From positions 62,471,330-62,535,329 of the forward strand of contig OY986437.1 of assembly GCA_963920525.1 (NCBI GenBank): a stretch of DNA of 64,000 nucleotides, written 5' to 3'. Source of the DNA: Dichetophora obliterata. Taxonomy: Eukaryota; Arthropoda; Insecta; Diptera; Sciomyzidae. Below, piece by piece: positions 46,795 through 59,172 of this stretch. The notes below the pieces were generated by a model that saw only the letters and a program-made list of their open reading frames with translations, was not told the DNA's origin and did not search any database. The translations under genes and the position numbers were made by a program. Each line of letters starts with the position of its first letter. Position 1 is the stretch's first letter.

Positions 46795-47060
46795 CATCGC
46801 GAACATTTTCTAGACGTACATTTTTTTTCAATCGTTGTAAGCCCAAGGATTTATGCGCCACGAGTTACTTTGGTGTGTGTGGGATTTACATTTAATTTTT
46901 GATATTCGTAGTATTCTTTATTAATAATAGGCCAGTGATATGGTGCTGCCTCAACCAATTCAAGTTTATTTAAATCTTCTTCACAAAATCCACAATATTA
47001 TTTATTGTGGGTTATCTTGAGAATAGATAGTCAGAATCCTAAGACCGAGACGAATACCGA
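46795..47060 (-). pseudogene. Paralogue of the 44.8-45.05 kb transposon fragment
   Basis: Same orientation as 44,830-45,065 with shared blocks TTTCAATCGTTGT or TTCCAATCGTTGT, CTACGAGTTACTT or CACGAGTTACTT, and CACAATA. The minus-strand reading LNWLRQHHITGL matches FNWLRQDHNSGL in the other copy, so a protein-coding origin is likely although stops are present. Confidence 0.45.
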
Positions 47061-49571
47061 AAAAGTACCCAATGCAAACCTTTACTAGACAATCAAGCGA
47101 GCTAAGGTTTTAAGTTTTTGGTTAAAAAATTATTTTAATGCCATATGAGTTCTACGAATGGTTGTTTGTTTTTGTGTCATAACTTTGGCTAAGGTCATGC
47201 TAGAAGCTCCAGATTGTGTTGATAATCCAGATAAACTACTTCAGATAAAGTACTTTAAACTTTATGTGTGGACAACAGCTATATTAATAACTCGGTTCTG
47301 TCTTAAGTTGACTTGAGCAATTATTGCTTATAGACTCAAATATATTGCTTAATCTAGGATGGGCTATACTTTTGATATTTCCTTCGTGTCACGGTTTTTA
47401 ATAGTTTTGGTTGTTGCAGCTTTAATTTCACTATTATTTTTATAATAGATTCTATTATCAACAATATCTGAAATTTTTCAAAAAAAAAAAAAAAAATTAA
47501 AGCTGTTGCGTTACTCACTGTTACAAAAAAAAAAAAAATAAAATAAAAAAATTGTTTCCGTATTGCGAGCCAAGCCGTGGAGGGTTGCTAGTTTTACATA
47601 AAAACAGTCATAAGAGTATTTTTTTCGAAAATGATTGGCGGTGGACGATCTTTTTTTTACCGTTTTGACAAAGAATATCCCATATATAATTGTAAATATT
47701 TGTAATCATATATGCAATAATATGCTCAATAGGTTTTGGAATATTTATTTTTTCAGAGTGTACTAAACTACTTGTTGTACCCGAAAACCTATAAATAAAA
47801 ATGCTCATAATTATCAGATAAGTGATTTGAAGTTTTTTGCAGTTTTTAAAAAGATTTGTGGTATATCGTCCTCGTTGTTCAAGATGGAACAAAATAAATT
47901 AAGCTTAGCCACCCGTCGTATCCGAAAATTCTGTTATACTAATCTTCATGCTCCATTACTCGTGTAATACTTGTGTACAAGCGTTGCTTTTGCTTAGAAA
48001 TAACAAAATTAAAACTATATTTTTTTATTGAAATCAAACAATAATACTTCGAAAACATAATCTTGTGATCGGGTAAAATTTGACAGCATAAATAAAAGAC
48101 CGTCACAACATAAATAAACATATACATAAATAAATTGATTAGAATACTCCTGACCAAAACGCAATTCGAACTTGTGACCTCTCGATCAGTTGTTGATTTA
48201 CTGCTTAGTACACTTCAACACAAAAAGTTTCAATCGTTATTCAGATCTTAGCAGATTTTGATAAGTCACCTAGTGCAATGTTAGATATAAAACAAAGGAA
48301 CAACTTGATTGTGAATCAATAACTATGGTAACATGGCATACAGGATTGAATATCCAATCAGGAGTATTTAAAAAATAATGTGCGAAAAACACAATTGCGA
48401 AAGCAAATCAAAAAACGAGTCGTAAGGAACTTGGCTTCAAAATTAAAATTGTTACTGCCGGAATAGGAATGCGCTACGAAACTGATTATTTTCTATGCAA
48501 ATGGATTCTACTTTTATGAGACAGATACATTCATTAAACTGTAGCAATCTAAAACATTATACATAAGCTGCTTTTGTCCAAAGCACACTTTGCTTTAATG
48601 CTGCAAAGTGAACGGGGTCATCAAATTATAATTTGCATTTAATGACAATTCAACTACCATACTTCACAGATGGTTTAGCACAAATATTGATTATTTCACA
48701 CATTCAACTTTGTCTACTAGAACAGCTGTTTTGAGTCTCATTCTGAAGACAGATAACTGTATGGAATAACTCTGGCATTAAAATTATCCAAAAAGTCTTT
48801 CATTAATATTACAACTATTCTGTGGTAAGAATATTTTGGATTCTTATCCTTCCACAAAAGTTAAATACTAGCTTGTATATTACTGTAATTCTGAAAGGTT
48901 TCCAGATTTTGAAGGCGCGAAAATTCGAGAGCTACACCCAAAACCAATCATCATTCGGGGTATTTTAATTTTAACCAAGCGATTTCAGAATAGTTTAAAG
49001 CTTATTTTTGTCGCATATTTATTTAAAATTGTTTCTTGGTTGAAAAAAGCGGTTAAGAGTGCTGCACACAAGACAAGACTTGTCACTTAAGGCTTAAATA
49101 AAAATTGCTATCGCCTTACCTTCGGAAGTGATTTCAGGCACGAGCTGTTCTCACAACAGATGTATCTTTACGCACTTGCATTTGATATTAATATCTTATA
49201 TCTGAAATATTGCAATTTAAAGTTTCGAATTTAAAAGGAAAAAATTCAAAATCCAAAGCATCAAATAAAATTCAAACCGTTGAAGCGGTAAAATAAAGAG
49301 ATCCAATGAGAAATGTATATCGTCTAAATCGTTAAATGAAATTAATTCAATGCGGAGCTGAAAAATTAGAAATATGTATATGTGAAGCGTTCGTTTTAAA
49401 TTTTCTAACGTTAATATATAAAAAATAAACAACATAACTATAAAAATGTAGTTTTAAATACTGACGATTCAAAAATTTGAATATGGATACGTTATCATGC
49501 CAAAATCTTGAGCTTGTGAATAAAACATTTACTTGCAGCTTGAGCTTGTTGGCACAATAAGCGGGCAATAA
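47061..49571. other. 2.5-kb AT-rich region; one tRNA-like remnant, no gene seen
   Basis: A runs occur at about 47,479-47,496 and 47,526-47,540. On the minus strand at about 48,155-48,220, GGTCACAAGTTCGAATTGCG resembles a B-box and CAACAACTGATCGAGAGG an anticodon arm. This suggests a decayed tRNA-derived SINE. Open frames here have no recognisable domain. Confidence 0.45.
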
Positions 49572-49595
49572 CAAAAGACTTGAGACACGAACTTG
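49572..49595 (+). repeat. Recurrent motif copy 9
   Basis: CAAAAGACTTGAG then ACACGAACTTG. It has one change in the CTTAAG core. Confidence 0.65.
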
Positions 49596-52238
49596 CTTAA
49601 ATTCATATACAAAATTATAAGAAAAATATTTAGAAATTACTTTCAAGCATTGAACGCCCAAATGTATTCGGATTTCTTTGTATTTTCCGATAATAATTTT
49701 ATGCCTTTTCTTTATATGTATGTTTCACTCATAAAAATTAAGGTATGAGAAGCGGAGGTAAAACCTTTTTTAATCATTAAATAATGAAAAATTCACTAAA
49801 AAAGTCATAATATTCAAACAAAATGTATGATTTCAAGCAAATGTTTTCAAAGGCTAAAGGTTTCTGTATGTTTTTTATTTTATAATATAGAGTTTTGACT
49901 CATGTCAAAATATTTTGAATTTAATTTCTATAAATTTGATTAAATACTGTGAACAGTCATAAAATATATCCCAAAGCTATAAATCAAATATATTTTTATA
50001 TTCTCAACAAAACTGTCCAGTTGCAGGATGCGCAGCCTTCATTTGTCCACTTAGTTTTACGTTCAAATACAAAACTATTCAATCATTCCTGTCAGATTCT
50101 ACATTTAAAAACTAAAACCACTTCAAAGAACTGTTCGTCATATGCAATGGCAACATATCAACATCTGCATAGGTTTAAAAATTACAAAAGCCATAAACTT
50201 GGAGACGACTCCTAAGAAGCTATCAAAAATGATGTATACGATATCAAGGTATAAAAAAAACAAAAATAAAATTACCGAAAGCCCTCAAGAAAATACAGTC
50301 AATGTAGCTATGCTCGGTATGGAAACATTAAAATGTCGAATTTTATACCTCAACCTACTGCCTTTGATCAGCTCTTCATCAACCTTTCAAAAAAAAAAAA
50401 AAAAAAAATAAACACCAGATTTATATCTAATAAAAAAAAAAATTCAAGTGAAAAAACGGTATGCTACAAATGCAAAAAAAAACAACAGCTCAACGCTACG
50501 AAAGCGTCAATTGGTAACCACCTACTTTTGTCGAAAAACCATTCTAGTACTCAGCCGAGCCGACGTGAAAGGTTCTCAAACTTCGTTTGACTGCTTTCAG
50601 CAACTCCAAAAGCAGAAAAGCATAAAAAAGCTTATTTTTATGCACATCACGCATTGATTAATAATAAAATTTATACAGTTTATCAACAGTTTATCGGCAG
50701 AGTGTGCAGCCCCCTTCTTTAAGGCCAAAGCTGTAGTGAAACCACAACAAGAACTACAGCGACTTAAGCGCACAAAGCAAAGCCGCCTTTTTAACTCTAC
50801 CTTAGGTTAACATTAACTGCTGTGACTTATTTCAAAGTGTACCTTTGAGGCGCTGCCAGAACGTACATTTAAAAAAGAACACACACATACTCACATGAAT
50901 CTAAACAAAATATCTAGAAAGAAAGAAAAAAAAAACTAAAATAAACATAGAATAAAAAATTCAAACAGCGTCCAGCATTGTTTTTCAGGTTCGTTTTCCA
51001 CAGAATTTCTACAAAAAGGATTTTTATCCATTTTTTTTTTAAATTCTTTCATCTTGATGTGTAAGAAATTAATAAAAATGCAATTATGCGCACTTGAGTG
51101 TTGAATTAATGCATAGCTGAATGCTGTGAATATTAAGTGCTTTATTGGTGGTCACAGCTAGGATTTTGAATAGAAAAGATGTAGATGAAGAAATGGGTAG
51201 GAAACAAAAATGACTGTTAAAACAATTAAAAAAATAAGAATTTTGCAAAATCTTAAATTTTCGTTAAAAAAATTTCTTGAAAGGCGCATATTATCTATTT
51301 TGACTAAGAAATTAATAGGAAAAGTAATTAAAAATTTTTTTACTTTGTAGTGATTTTGAAGTTGGTTTATTTTTGTTAAAAAGTTATTTCAATCAAGGTT
51401 ATTATTTTTCAATAGCTATAAGCTGTAGATTAACAGTGTCTTAAAGAACTTATGTGGAAATTCAAAGCTGGGAACTGTGCCAAAGGCATATATTGTGCAG
51501 TTTTCTTTGTTTCTATGTTAGTTAGTTTTTAAATTTAGAGTGAACCTACTAAACCTTGAAAGGTAATCATATTTTACACACGTTGTAGGTAATCTGCGTC
51601 GGATCAACGTAGTTCAGTTTTAAACTTTTTTTTCAAAAAAAATATAAAGTGGACCCCCTTCAAACTTAAAATTAGGTAGTATTAGAGCTTTATAAAAATA
51701 CAGAAATTTAAACTTTTATTTGCAATGTTTACATATTTTTTTTAAATATTTAAAGGAACTCATTTTGGACCTTAAATGCATGTAGCCAAATAGTATCATT
51801 TTATTTAAAACAAGTTTTCTTTTGTTTTGTTTTAGAGCGCCGCTCGAGGCTCATCGGTTTTTTGTTGTGCTCTGCTAGCTGAGCGCAAACAGAAAAAAAA
51901 ATATATCAACATGGAGTTAATTAAAACTCTCGCAACACAAAGCGTGAAAAGAAAACGAACGCATTGCTGTTGCAGCAGGAATGATTTTTTAAAAAACTTA
52001 ACAGTTAAATTAAATATATCTTTTTCATTAAAATCGGCCCAGTACTTTTGAAGTAAAGTGGTAACTTTAAATTTTACTTTCAATTTTATATAGTTTACGC
52101 TTATTTAATAGTTAAAATTCACAAAGTAAAATAACAAATTATAAATTTTAGCAAAAAATGCAAAGTTCAACTTTGTGCTCTCCACATATATTGGAATTGC
52201 ATGTCTTTGTAATTCGTCGTTTTGTAGAAGAACAATAT
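49596..52238. other. 2.6-kb AT-rich region, no gene seen
   Basis: Contains an A run at about 50,388-50,408 and overlapping lysine/asparagine-rich open frames that look like chance. The stretch 50,560-50,880 is somewhat less AT-rich but shows no convincing splice sites or domain. Confidence 0.5.
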
Positions 52239-52999
52239 CATGGTATGACTAGACAAGGTAATGCTAGGGCTGAATGTGCTCTCATTCTTAGTGACCAGAA
52301 CCGTAAAAATCAGCTATTTTGCTATTTTGCGAGTGCAGAAGAGGTAAACAAATAAAACTTTCACTAATTGAAGCGTTCTCGCGAATAACGTTGTAAACGA
52401 CAAAATTGTAATAGTTCACTTTTGTTCATTTTACAAGCACTTTTATTCATTTTTGTTAATTTTTTTTTGTGTATGCCTTAAAAATACCCCAAACCAAGGC
52501 ACATTTTTAAGGCTGTGTCACTTGAGAGCAAGCTCGGTCGAACTGTCAGAATGGATGAAAAGAAATGAAGAAAATGAATGCTTAGAACAAAGAAAAGCAC
52601 AGTGACAGTTCGAGCAAAGGCGGAAAAAGAGTGCATTTCTCTCAAGTGCCACATCCTTATAAATGAACCTTGCTCCAAACTGCTCAACTGCATACTCAGT
52701 TCTGTTTGTATATAATATAAGAGAATGATTCTAACAGGTATTCGCAAAAAAAAACACTATAAAATGTCGTTTGCAATGTTATTATTATTATTATTACAAC
52801 GATTATGCTTCAATTGTTAAAGATTTTAATTAATTTAATTATTTTTGTTAAGACTTTTGTTTCTTAAACTTTTTTTACATTTTGCCTATTTTTGCTTTCT
52901 CATCGTATTTTCATCGGTTGCAGATTTTGTATGAGCTGTGAAATTCGATTTGACAGTTTTGGTCAAAGGCTCTTCGCCCTAACACGAACTTGTCTAGTT
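52239..52999. mobile_element. Family Y element, copy 2 (enlarged)
   Basis: Left end CATGGTATGACTAGACAAGG and subterminal GGGCTGAATGTGCTCTC, CTTAGTGACC match one side of the MITE at 22,524-22,738. The far end GGCTCTTCGCCCTAACACG then AACTTGTCTAG matches its other side. Internal sequence is unrelated and includes another small MITE. It may be a longer family member or one enlarged by insertion. Confidence 0.7.
52509..52658. mobile_element. 150-bp MITE nested in the family Y element
   Basis: AAGGCTGTGTCACTTGAGAG (52509-52528) is mirrored by CTCTCAAGTGCCACATCCTT (52639-52658), 18 of 20 positions complementary. CGAACTGTCA and TGACAGTTCG lie inside the arms. Confidence 0.8.
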
Positions 53000-53702
53000 A
53001 AACTATACACAATTTCTACAATATTTTCGTTTTTTGTCTTTTTTGATATTTTTAAACTTGTAGTGCTATTATTATAAATAACTTTAGGGATGTTCTCTAT
53101 TGTGGTCACTGAGAGAGTTCGGCAGGCTCTTTCTCACTCAGCTTTTCAAAATCACTATTGTCACACTCTGCTAAAACTGTTTAAATTAAAGTATTCAAAA
53201 ATCTTCTCTGTGAGACATTTGAGGCGCTAAAAAGCAATGTAAGGTAATAAAATATAGCTAAACATAAAAAGCAAAACCATAAGCACCAAAACATAAAAAG
53301 TCACTTTAAAGCTAATCTACGTAGTAGCTAAGTAGTGTGTTTTTGGTTTTGTCATAAAAAAACACTTGCTCTTCACCAAGCTAAGAAAGAAGAATTTTAC
53401 CCATTGCAAGAGCACATCAACGGCCAAAACTGTGTGAAAAGAGAAAGCAGTACGAAGAGACAGAAATGAGAAAATCTAAGATGTGTACGCAATTTACGTC
53501 GAATCGACGTAGATTACCTCTTTAGGATTAAAACCGAAAGTAACTTGAACACGTAAACTTTAAAAATATAAATCTTTTTTATCTGCTTTCCAGATTCTGT
53601 TGAAAGTCTTTAACACGATAAGTGCCATTATATAGGAAAAAAGTGGGGTCCCCTCCACGAGGCCTGAAAGGTGCAACCGTTAGACCAACCTGGCCTCACA
53701 TG
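53000..53702. other. Spacer, no gene seen
   Basis: GTGGTCACTGAGAGAG and TCTTTCTCACTCAG (about 53,102-53,145) suggest further short inverted repeats. No coding signal was recognised. Confidence 0.45.
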
Positions 53703-54419
53703 ACCCTTAAGGAAGGTTTTAGGCAAACCATTTTTTGAGAATTGAATTCTTTTTTAAATTGATTATTGTTGTACAACTATTAGACAATACGTACATTTTA
53801 AATCAATCCCGAATATATTAAGAATTCTACAGCGCTTCAAACCCGATGCACCAGAGTAGCTTTAACTAACCAGAGTAACTTTAAACGCGATTTCCTCGAA
53901 ACATACTTTTTCAAAACGGAACACACACCTGCAAACATACTAATCGACCAATTTTAATATTTTTTTTTTCAAAAATTATTTATAATTATTTATAATTATA
54001 CAGTCCATTTACCAAAATTAGCGCCTTTGGAAAATTTGTGCAGTTTTTACACGAAATAATATAGCTAAATATAACGTAAATTTTTTGATTTCCTCTTTCA
54101 CGCTTCATTATTTTCGTACCTTTCCGTATTTCCATTCCATTTTGGTAAATAAAGTATGTTCAAGGGTCTACTTTTGAATGCATTTTGTTTTTTTTTCATA
54201 CGATTTGGAGCCAAGCTTTGATGTGGCCAGATTTTCACCATTTTGTAAGCACTCTAACGTCAGCGAAATCTTTATACATAAAAACTATTTGTAACAAAAC
54301 AAATTTTTTTTTTTATTTAAACTGACATGCAAATGAAGTTGTTTGTCTATATATTTTTTTAAGAAAAATCTTTTAAAATATGCCTTAATTCAATGGCTTT
54401 TGCCTAAAACCTCCCTTGA
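53703..54419. mobile_element. ~717-bp MITE, family X copy 2
   Basis: AAGGAAGGTTTTAGGCAAAC (about 53,709) is mirrored by TTTTGCCTAAAACCTCCCTT (about 54,398-54,417), giving ~20-bp terminal repeats. The left context CTTAAGG is like the TTAAGGGG family. The body is homologous to 34,150-34,806. Confidence 0.75.
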
Positions 54420-54633
54420 CGTGTAATGCACTATAAATTGGTGGGTTGCTGGACTGTGAAACAAACAATATAAATATATTCATGTCTGTTCATTTTTTTT
54501 TTTATTTAATAGAAATTGTTTTAAGTCTGTTATAATTTTTTTATTTTAATTTTTGATTTGTTTTGAAAATAGTTTGTAACTTAATTACTATTTTTTTTTC
54601 TGTGTTTATGGTATAAGATATTATATTAGTATA

Positions 54634-55320
54634 AGGCTGCCATACGTCCCGGTTTTCCCGGACATGTCCCGGTTTTGAGATCGGTGTCCCTGTGTCCCGG
54701 TGCACAGTAAAAAATGTCCCGGTTTTAAGTGTTGAAGAAAAAATTAAAAGTGTTTTAGTAAAAACTAAACAAATTTTTTTGCAAATGAATGCAAATGAAT
54801 GAAAATGGAATTTTTTTATTTTACAAAGTTCTGAATCCCAAGAGCGAAAATAAACTTGTTAAAAATAGAACAATTTTTATTCGTTAATTCAGGGCACAAT
54901 GAAAATGGAGCGGGTATTTTCACTGCTTTTCTCGCAATTTAATAAGGAAAGAAACTATCTAACTAACCACCTTAAAATAGATTATGCAAAACAATTTTAA
55001 TTATTCTATGACGTGAACAGAATTTTATAAAAATATTAACATGAAAAAGCATGTTTTTTATGAATCAAAAAAGTCTGCAAAATTTGAATTTTAAATAAGT
55101 CCAAACAATATTTTTATTTTACCTAATTGACTAAATTGATGTTTCTTTTTTTTTTGTTATAAGATTTATAAGTGTGTGCCTGTGAGTTATTTTGATTTAC
55201 GTTTTTTAAATAAACGGCAATTTATAATATTAAAATTGTGTTTTGTATTGTATTTTTTGGCGAATATAAAAAAATGTGTAAAGTTGTCCCGGTCAAGTGC
55301 TGTAGACTTATGGCAGCCCT
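54634..55320 (+). mobile_element. hAT transposon remnant, ~687 bp
   Basis: AGGCTGCCATACGTCCCGG at the left and TTATGGCAGCCCT at the right form the terminal repeats, with GTCCCGG repeated subterminally several times. About 54,899-55,000 encodes MERVFSLLFSQFNKERNYLT, the start of the hAT C-terminal dimerisation domain, then a stop. Most of the transposase is deleted. Confidence 0.75.
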
Positions 55321-55339
55321 ATATAAGTACAACCTTTTT

Positions 55340-56300
55340 TACTCTGCTTTGACTTAGCGTCTTCCCCAAAGCATTGGATTCTGTAAATTACACTCTTCTT
55401 TGCCATAAATTAAAAAAAATTCTTTATGTTTAGTTCTAGTGCTGTTAATTTAATCGCCAACTATCTGGCGGGTTGCAGCGGGTTCAAGTAGCAAATGTTT
55501 ATTCCGAGTCCCTCAAGGGTCTATTTTGGGTCCATTACTATTTTCTCTAATTATGGTATAATTTAACTTTTTTCAGTTTGTAAATTTGCAACTGCTCATG
55601 CATACGGTGATGACATACAACTCTACCTCTCTCGACTTACTGCACTGTTAGAAGACTTGACTTACAGACCGAACTATGATTTGACCTCATTGAATAAATG
55701 AGATGTTACCAACTTGCTTCTAAAAAGACCCCTAAGAACTGAAGTTATCCCCATTGCGAGGAATGACTCCTGCTTTATTGATATTCTTGCTCTAAGCAAC
55801 TAGAATTTTTGCTTAAAGCGAAAAACTTGGCATTCATTAATTCAGTAGTTGATTTTTTTTATTAGCACCATTGAACTTTGGAATGCATTACATATTTTTT
55901 TAAAGCAAATGACTTCACGAACGAACTTCAAACAATCCATCTTTAACTACTACAATTCCTTAAATCAATAAAACAATGCTCTGTTTGTTCTTTCTTCCCT
56001 TTTTTTTTTCTTTATTCTTTATCCCGTATAACTTTACTGCTCTATACCGTATGATTTTATTTATTGTATTACTTAATTTGTAAGATAAGTCATTTAGTTC
56101 CTATTTGTAAGTATTTCTTATATATCTTATTTTTCGTTTAATTAAATATTTCATTTTGTGTTACTGTTATTTCAAATAGTCCAAAACAAATGTTAGTTTT
56201 AAACTTAATTTTATAAAATGCTAAATTGTTAAATTCCAATGAAGTACTAAAAAAGATTAAGTCTTATTGTAAAACATCAAAATTAAATTAAAGTAAATAA
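55340..56300 (+). pseudogene. LINE fragment with RT motifs B and C and C terminus (jockey/CR1-like)
   Basis: VPQGSILGPLLFSLIM (about 55,510-55,557) is RT motif B and YGDDIQLYLS (about 55,603) is motif C, with both aspartates kept. The frame then jumps to a C-terminal segment, STIELWNALHIFLK (about 55,865) and TNFKQSIFNYYNSLNQ, ending at a stop near 55,970. The thumb is deleted. Upstream, a SVNYTLLCHKL-like motif A region is visible with shifts. A pyrimidine-rich 3' untranslated part follows to about 56,300. Confidence 0.75.
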
Positions 56301-57269
56301 ATTAAATATATTGGTAACAAAAATGACAATGAAGGGCATTTATAAGAGACAGACAAAAAAAATTCCATATGGTGTTCTTTTTCTATGGAGAAAGAAATGT
56401 TTATTCTTTTATAGATTGTTCAAAGGTATCTCCAATTTTTAACTAACTTGTTACTGTTTTTCAGTTCAATTTTTTTCCAAAAGAGACGCTATTTCGAAGA
56501 ACATAATTTTTTATTTAATAAAAAGTACCCTTTGTCCCTACCAGAACGAAACACACATGACAAGTTTGAGGAAAATCCATCCAGTAGTTTTATTGTACAG
56601 ACAGACAAAAATTTTAAAAATTACATTTTTGGAATACTAATTAGGGATTATCGTATTAAAATTTTTTTCGAATTTCACATTCTAAGAGGTCTCACAAGTG
56701 GAAAAAGTCTGTCAAGATCACCTTAATTCTAAAAAAATTTTAGGAAGAAATAAGGATATTTTCTACTCTCGCAAGAAAAAAGTTGTTTGAGAAAACATTA
56801 AAAAATAACGAGCTTTGTTTTTTTTTTAAAAAAGTACATATGTCTTTAATCAAAAGTAAGTAAAGATCTTAACTAATCATGTTTTGTGGCTAGTGAGAAG
56901 CATATTCGAACTTAAATGTACACACGAGATATCACATAACTTTGGATTATTAGCTGATTGTCTCAGTTTTGGTGGTATTGGTAATAGTGTTAACGTTTTC
57001 CTTAATTTTGGCGAATTAATAATTTGCATATATTTTGCATATGCATTTTCTTGTTTTTGAGAAATGTGTACATAAATGCAATTTTTTAATTTTTTGAAAA
57101 AATTAATAAAAGGTTTAATATATCGGGCATCCGAAGTGGTACCGAACATAATTTTCTTAATTTGGATGCCCTGCCTAAGAGTATCTATTTAAAACACCAG
57201 GTTAAGTCCACAATTTTTTTCCTATTACGATTTGTAAAGAAAAATTTACTTCTTAGCATGAAATTTATT
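56301..57269. other. Repeat-like spacer, no gene seen
   Basis: GAGGAAAATCCATCCAGTAG and ACAGACAGACAAAAATT (about 56,570-56,615) are phrases of dispersed fly repeats. A segment at about 56,650-56,725 is shared in inverse with about 24,230-24,310. The 92-codon frame at 56,448-56,726 spans these repeats and is not convincing. Confidence 0.45.
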
Positions 57270-57490
57270 CGGCCCTATCAGGAATAATTTTTCACGCAGA
57301 TTCGGAAAGGGAGTTTTCACTTTTAAGATAATGCTTAGGAACATTTTGAAAATTTTAAATGCAAATTTGTTCATCTGCGGTTAGTAAAAAAATTTGCATT
57401 AAAAATTTTCAAAATGTTCTTAAGCTTTATCTTAAAAGTGAAAACTCCCTTCTCCGAATCCGCGTGAAAAAGTATTCAAAATAGGGCTGA
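57270..57490. mobile_element. 221-bp palindromic MITE with CGGCCCTAT/ATAGGGCTG tips, family Z
   Basis: The arms are ~100 bp with a short loop near 57,372. GGAGTTTTCACTTTTAAGAT and ACATTTTGAAAATTTTAAAT are mirrored on the right. Tips resemble those of 24,678-25,188. Confidence 0.85.
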
Positions 57491-57662
57491 TTATTTCGTT
57501 AGACACCTTACCTCAGCATTTACAAAAATGGAATACAAAAATTTAGAGTTTCTGCGTTTGCCATTTGATAGGTCTCTCAATTGACAACAACTTTTGCTAA
57601 GAAGTATTTCAAAGAACTAATAACCATAAAGGAGATATGAGGAAAATTGTTAAATATCATAT

Positions 57663-58335
57663 TACACGGTTAGAAATCTTTTACTAAAATTGAAACTTTT
57701 CTGTACTACATACAAGTCAACACCAACTTTGTTTTCAAATCTAGTATTTGCAAAGTACTAAAATATGGTTTTAATACAGTTTGGTTTCCTATTTAGTACA
57801 GCCTTGGATTTATGTATAAAAATAAAAAAATCAAAAAATGACAACCACCGCGAGATTCGAACGCACGACATTCAGGTTGTTAACTCACTACTCTAACCAT
57901 CGGGCTATTCTATCCTTCTAAGCATCTAAGTAAAAAAGTCATATCTCCATTTGAGTAGTTTTGAGATATTTAGCTTTTACACTTTTTATCTTTCTAAGAA
58001 ACACACTAGAAGTGACCACTTTACTTAAAATTTTTCAGTCATTTGTAGTTGAAAATTGGTAATCTTTGCTAACCACAAAAATCAGAAACTCATTCACGGT
58101 TCCAAATCGGCCTTTTTCTACATTTTGGAATTTTGGTGTTTGTGACTTTCTTTCTTAGGACGGCAGTATTGGCCTATACATAAAAAGCGCGATAAACAAA
58201 CATATGAACCGAGTCGCCTTATATTGAGTCGCAGCACTGCCAGGCTAACTTTTTACGGGTGTTAATCCAAATTTAATATTCAAATGTACTAGAATTTAGT
58301 ATAAATTGTATTAAAATCAAAAAGTAATACAGGTA
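57663..58335. mobile_element. tRNA-containing MITE, copy 1 (truncated right, ~258-bp insertion)
   Basis: Starts ACACGGTTAGAAAT and shares its first ~250 bp and a later ~150 bp with copy 2 (58,588-59,172). A minus-strand tRNA-like stretch lies at 57,850-57,915: A-box-like TAGCCCGATGGTTAGAG, B-box-like GCGTTCGAATCTCGCGG. About 258 bp (57,911-58,168) are present here but not in copy 2. The right end is cut where a LINE fragment begins. Confidence 0.7.
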
Positions 58336-58585
58336 GGTATTAGGTAAATCCGGTTGCCTTCTAATGAAGGCTCACATAGACCAATTCTGGTTCTTAGTGG
58401 TGCCGATTAAAAACAAAGGAACCTTGTGTTTGCCTCTGCGTTTTCTCTAAGTGCCTGAGGTATGTTGATTTGTTCACAATAGGCCACCAACCAATAATTC
58501 CATAGAGTAGAATAGGACGAACTACCGTTACATAGATCCAGTGCATCAGAAAAGGCGAGAGACCCTAGGTGCTGCCTGGCATTTT
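58335..58585 (-). pseudogene. LINE RT C-terminal fragment
   Basis: The minus strand reads HWIYVTVVRPILLYGIIGWW (about 58,545-58,485) followed by PIVNKSTYL. This matches the thumb-end phrase of RNase-H-bearing LINEs such as the one at the window start (IYTMIIRPTIVYG). It is sandwiched between two MITE copies. Confidence 0.7.
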
Positions 58586-58587
58586 CT

Positions 58588-59172
58588 TCACGGTTAGAAA
58601 TTTTGTACTAGAATTGTAACTTTTCTGTACTACATATAAGTAACACAGCTTTGGTTTTAAATCTAGTATTTACAAAATACTAAAAAAACGGTTTAAATAC
58701 AGCTTTGGTAAATAAATATTTAGTACAAGCTTGGATTAAAATATTAAAAAAAAAATAACAAACGCACGAGATTTGAACGCACGACATTCAGTTTGTAATG
58801 TCACTACTCTAACCACCGGGCTATTGGCCTATACATAAAAAGCGCGATAAACAAATATATGAACAGAATTTAACTTTTTTTACGGGCCTTAATCCAAATT
58901 TAGTATTCGAATGTACTAGAATTTAGTAAACATTGTATTAAAAACAAAAAGTAAGACAGACTTGTACTTAAATTTAAACCAAAAAGGCTAAAATTGAAAC
59001 CAAAAAGTTAAAATGGATGCTGTAATAGTTTTTGGTTATATTCTAATACAGAAGAGTTATATTTGATGAGTTATTATTTGCAAAGTCTAAATTTTAAGCC
59101 GCAATGTTTAAAAAATGCAGTAATATTTTAATGGGATTAAAATTTAGTCCATGCTTTCTAGCCGTGTAAGAA
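58588..59172. mobile_element. tRNA-containing MITE, copy 2 (both ends present)
   Basis: Left tip TTCACGGTTAGAAATTTTGT and right tip CTTTCTAGCCGTGTAA (about 59,156-59,171) are inverted repeats of about 15 bp. A decayed tRNA-like segment (complement of GATTTGAACGCACGACATTC, about 58,770) occupies the same place as in copy 1. Confidence 0.75.

Noticed and set aside
52847..52870. Another possible recurrent-motif copy (AAGACTTTTGTTTCTTAA)
   Set aside because: The order of sub-motifs is different, so similarity is probably chance in AT-rich DNA.
53640..53710. tRNA-like segment on the minus strand (GGTCTAACGGTTGC)
   Set aside because: No convincing B box or cloverleaf.
55905..55935. Motif-like GACTTCACGAACGAACTTC
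   Set aside because: It is explained by the C-terminal coding sequence of a LINE.
57850..57915. tRNA-Val-like gene on the minus strand
   Set aside because: The anticodon loop could read AAC, but the segment is part of a repeated element and the second copy is decayed.
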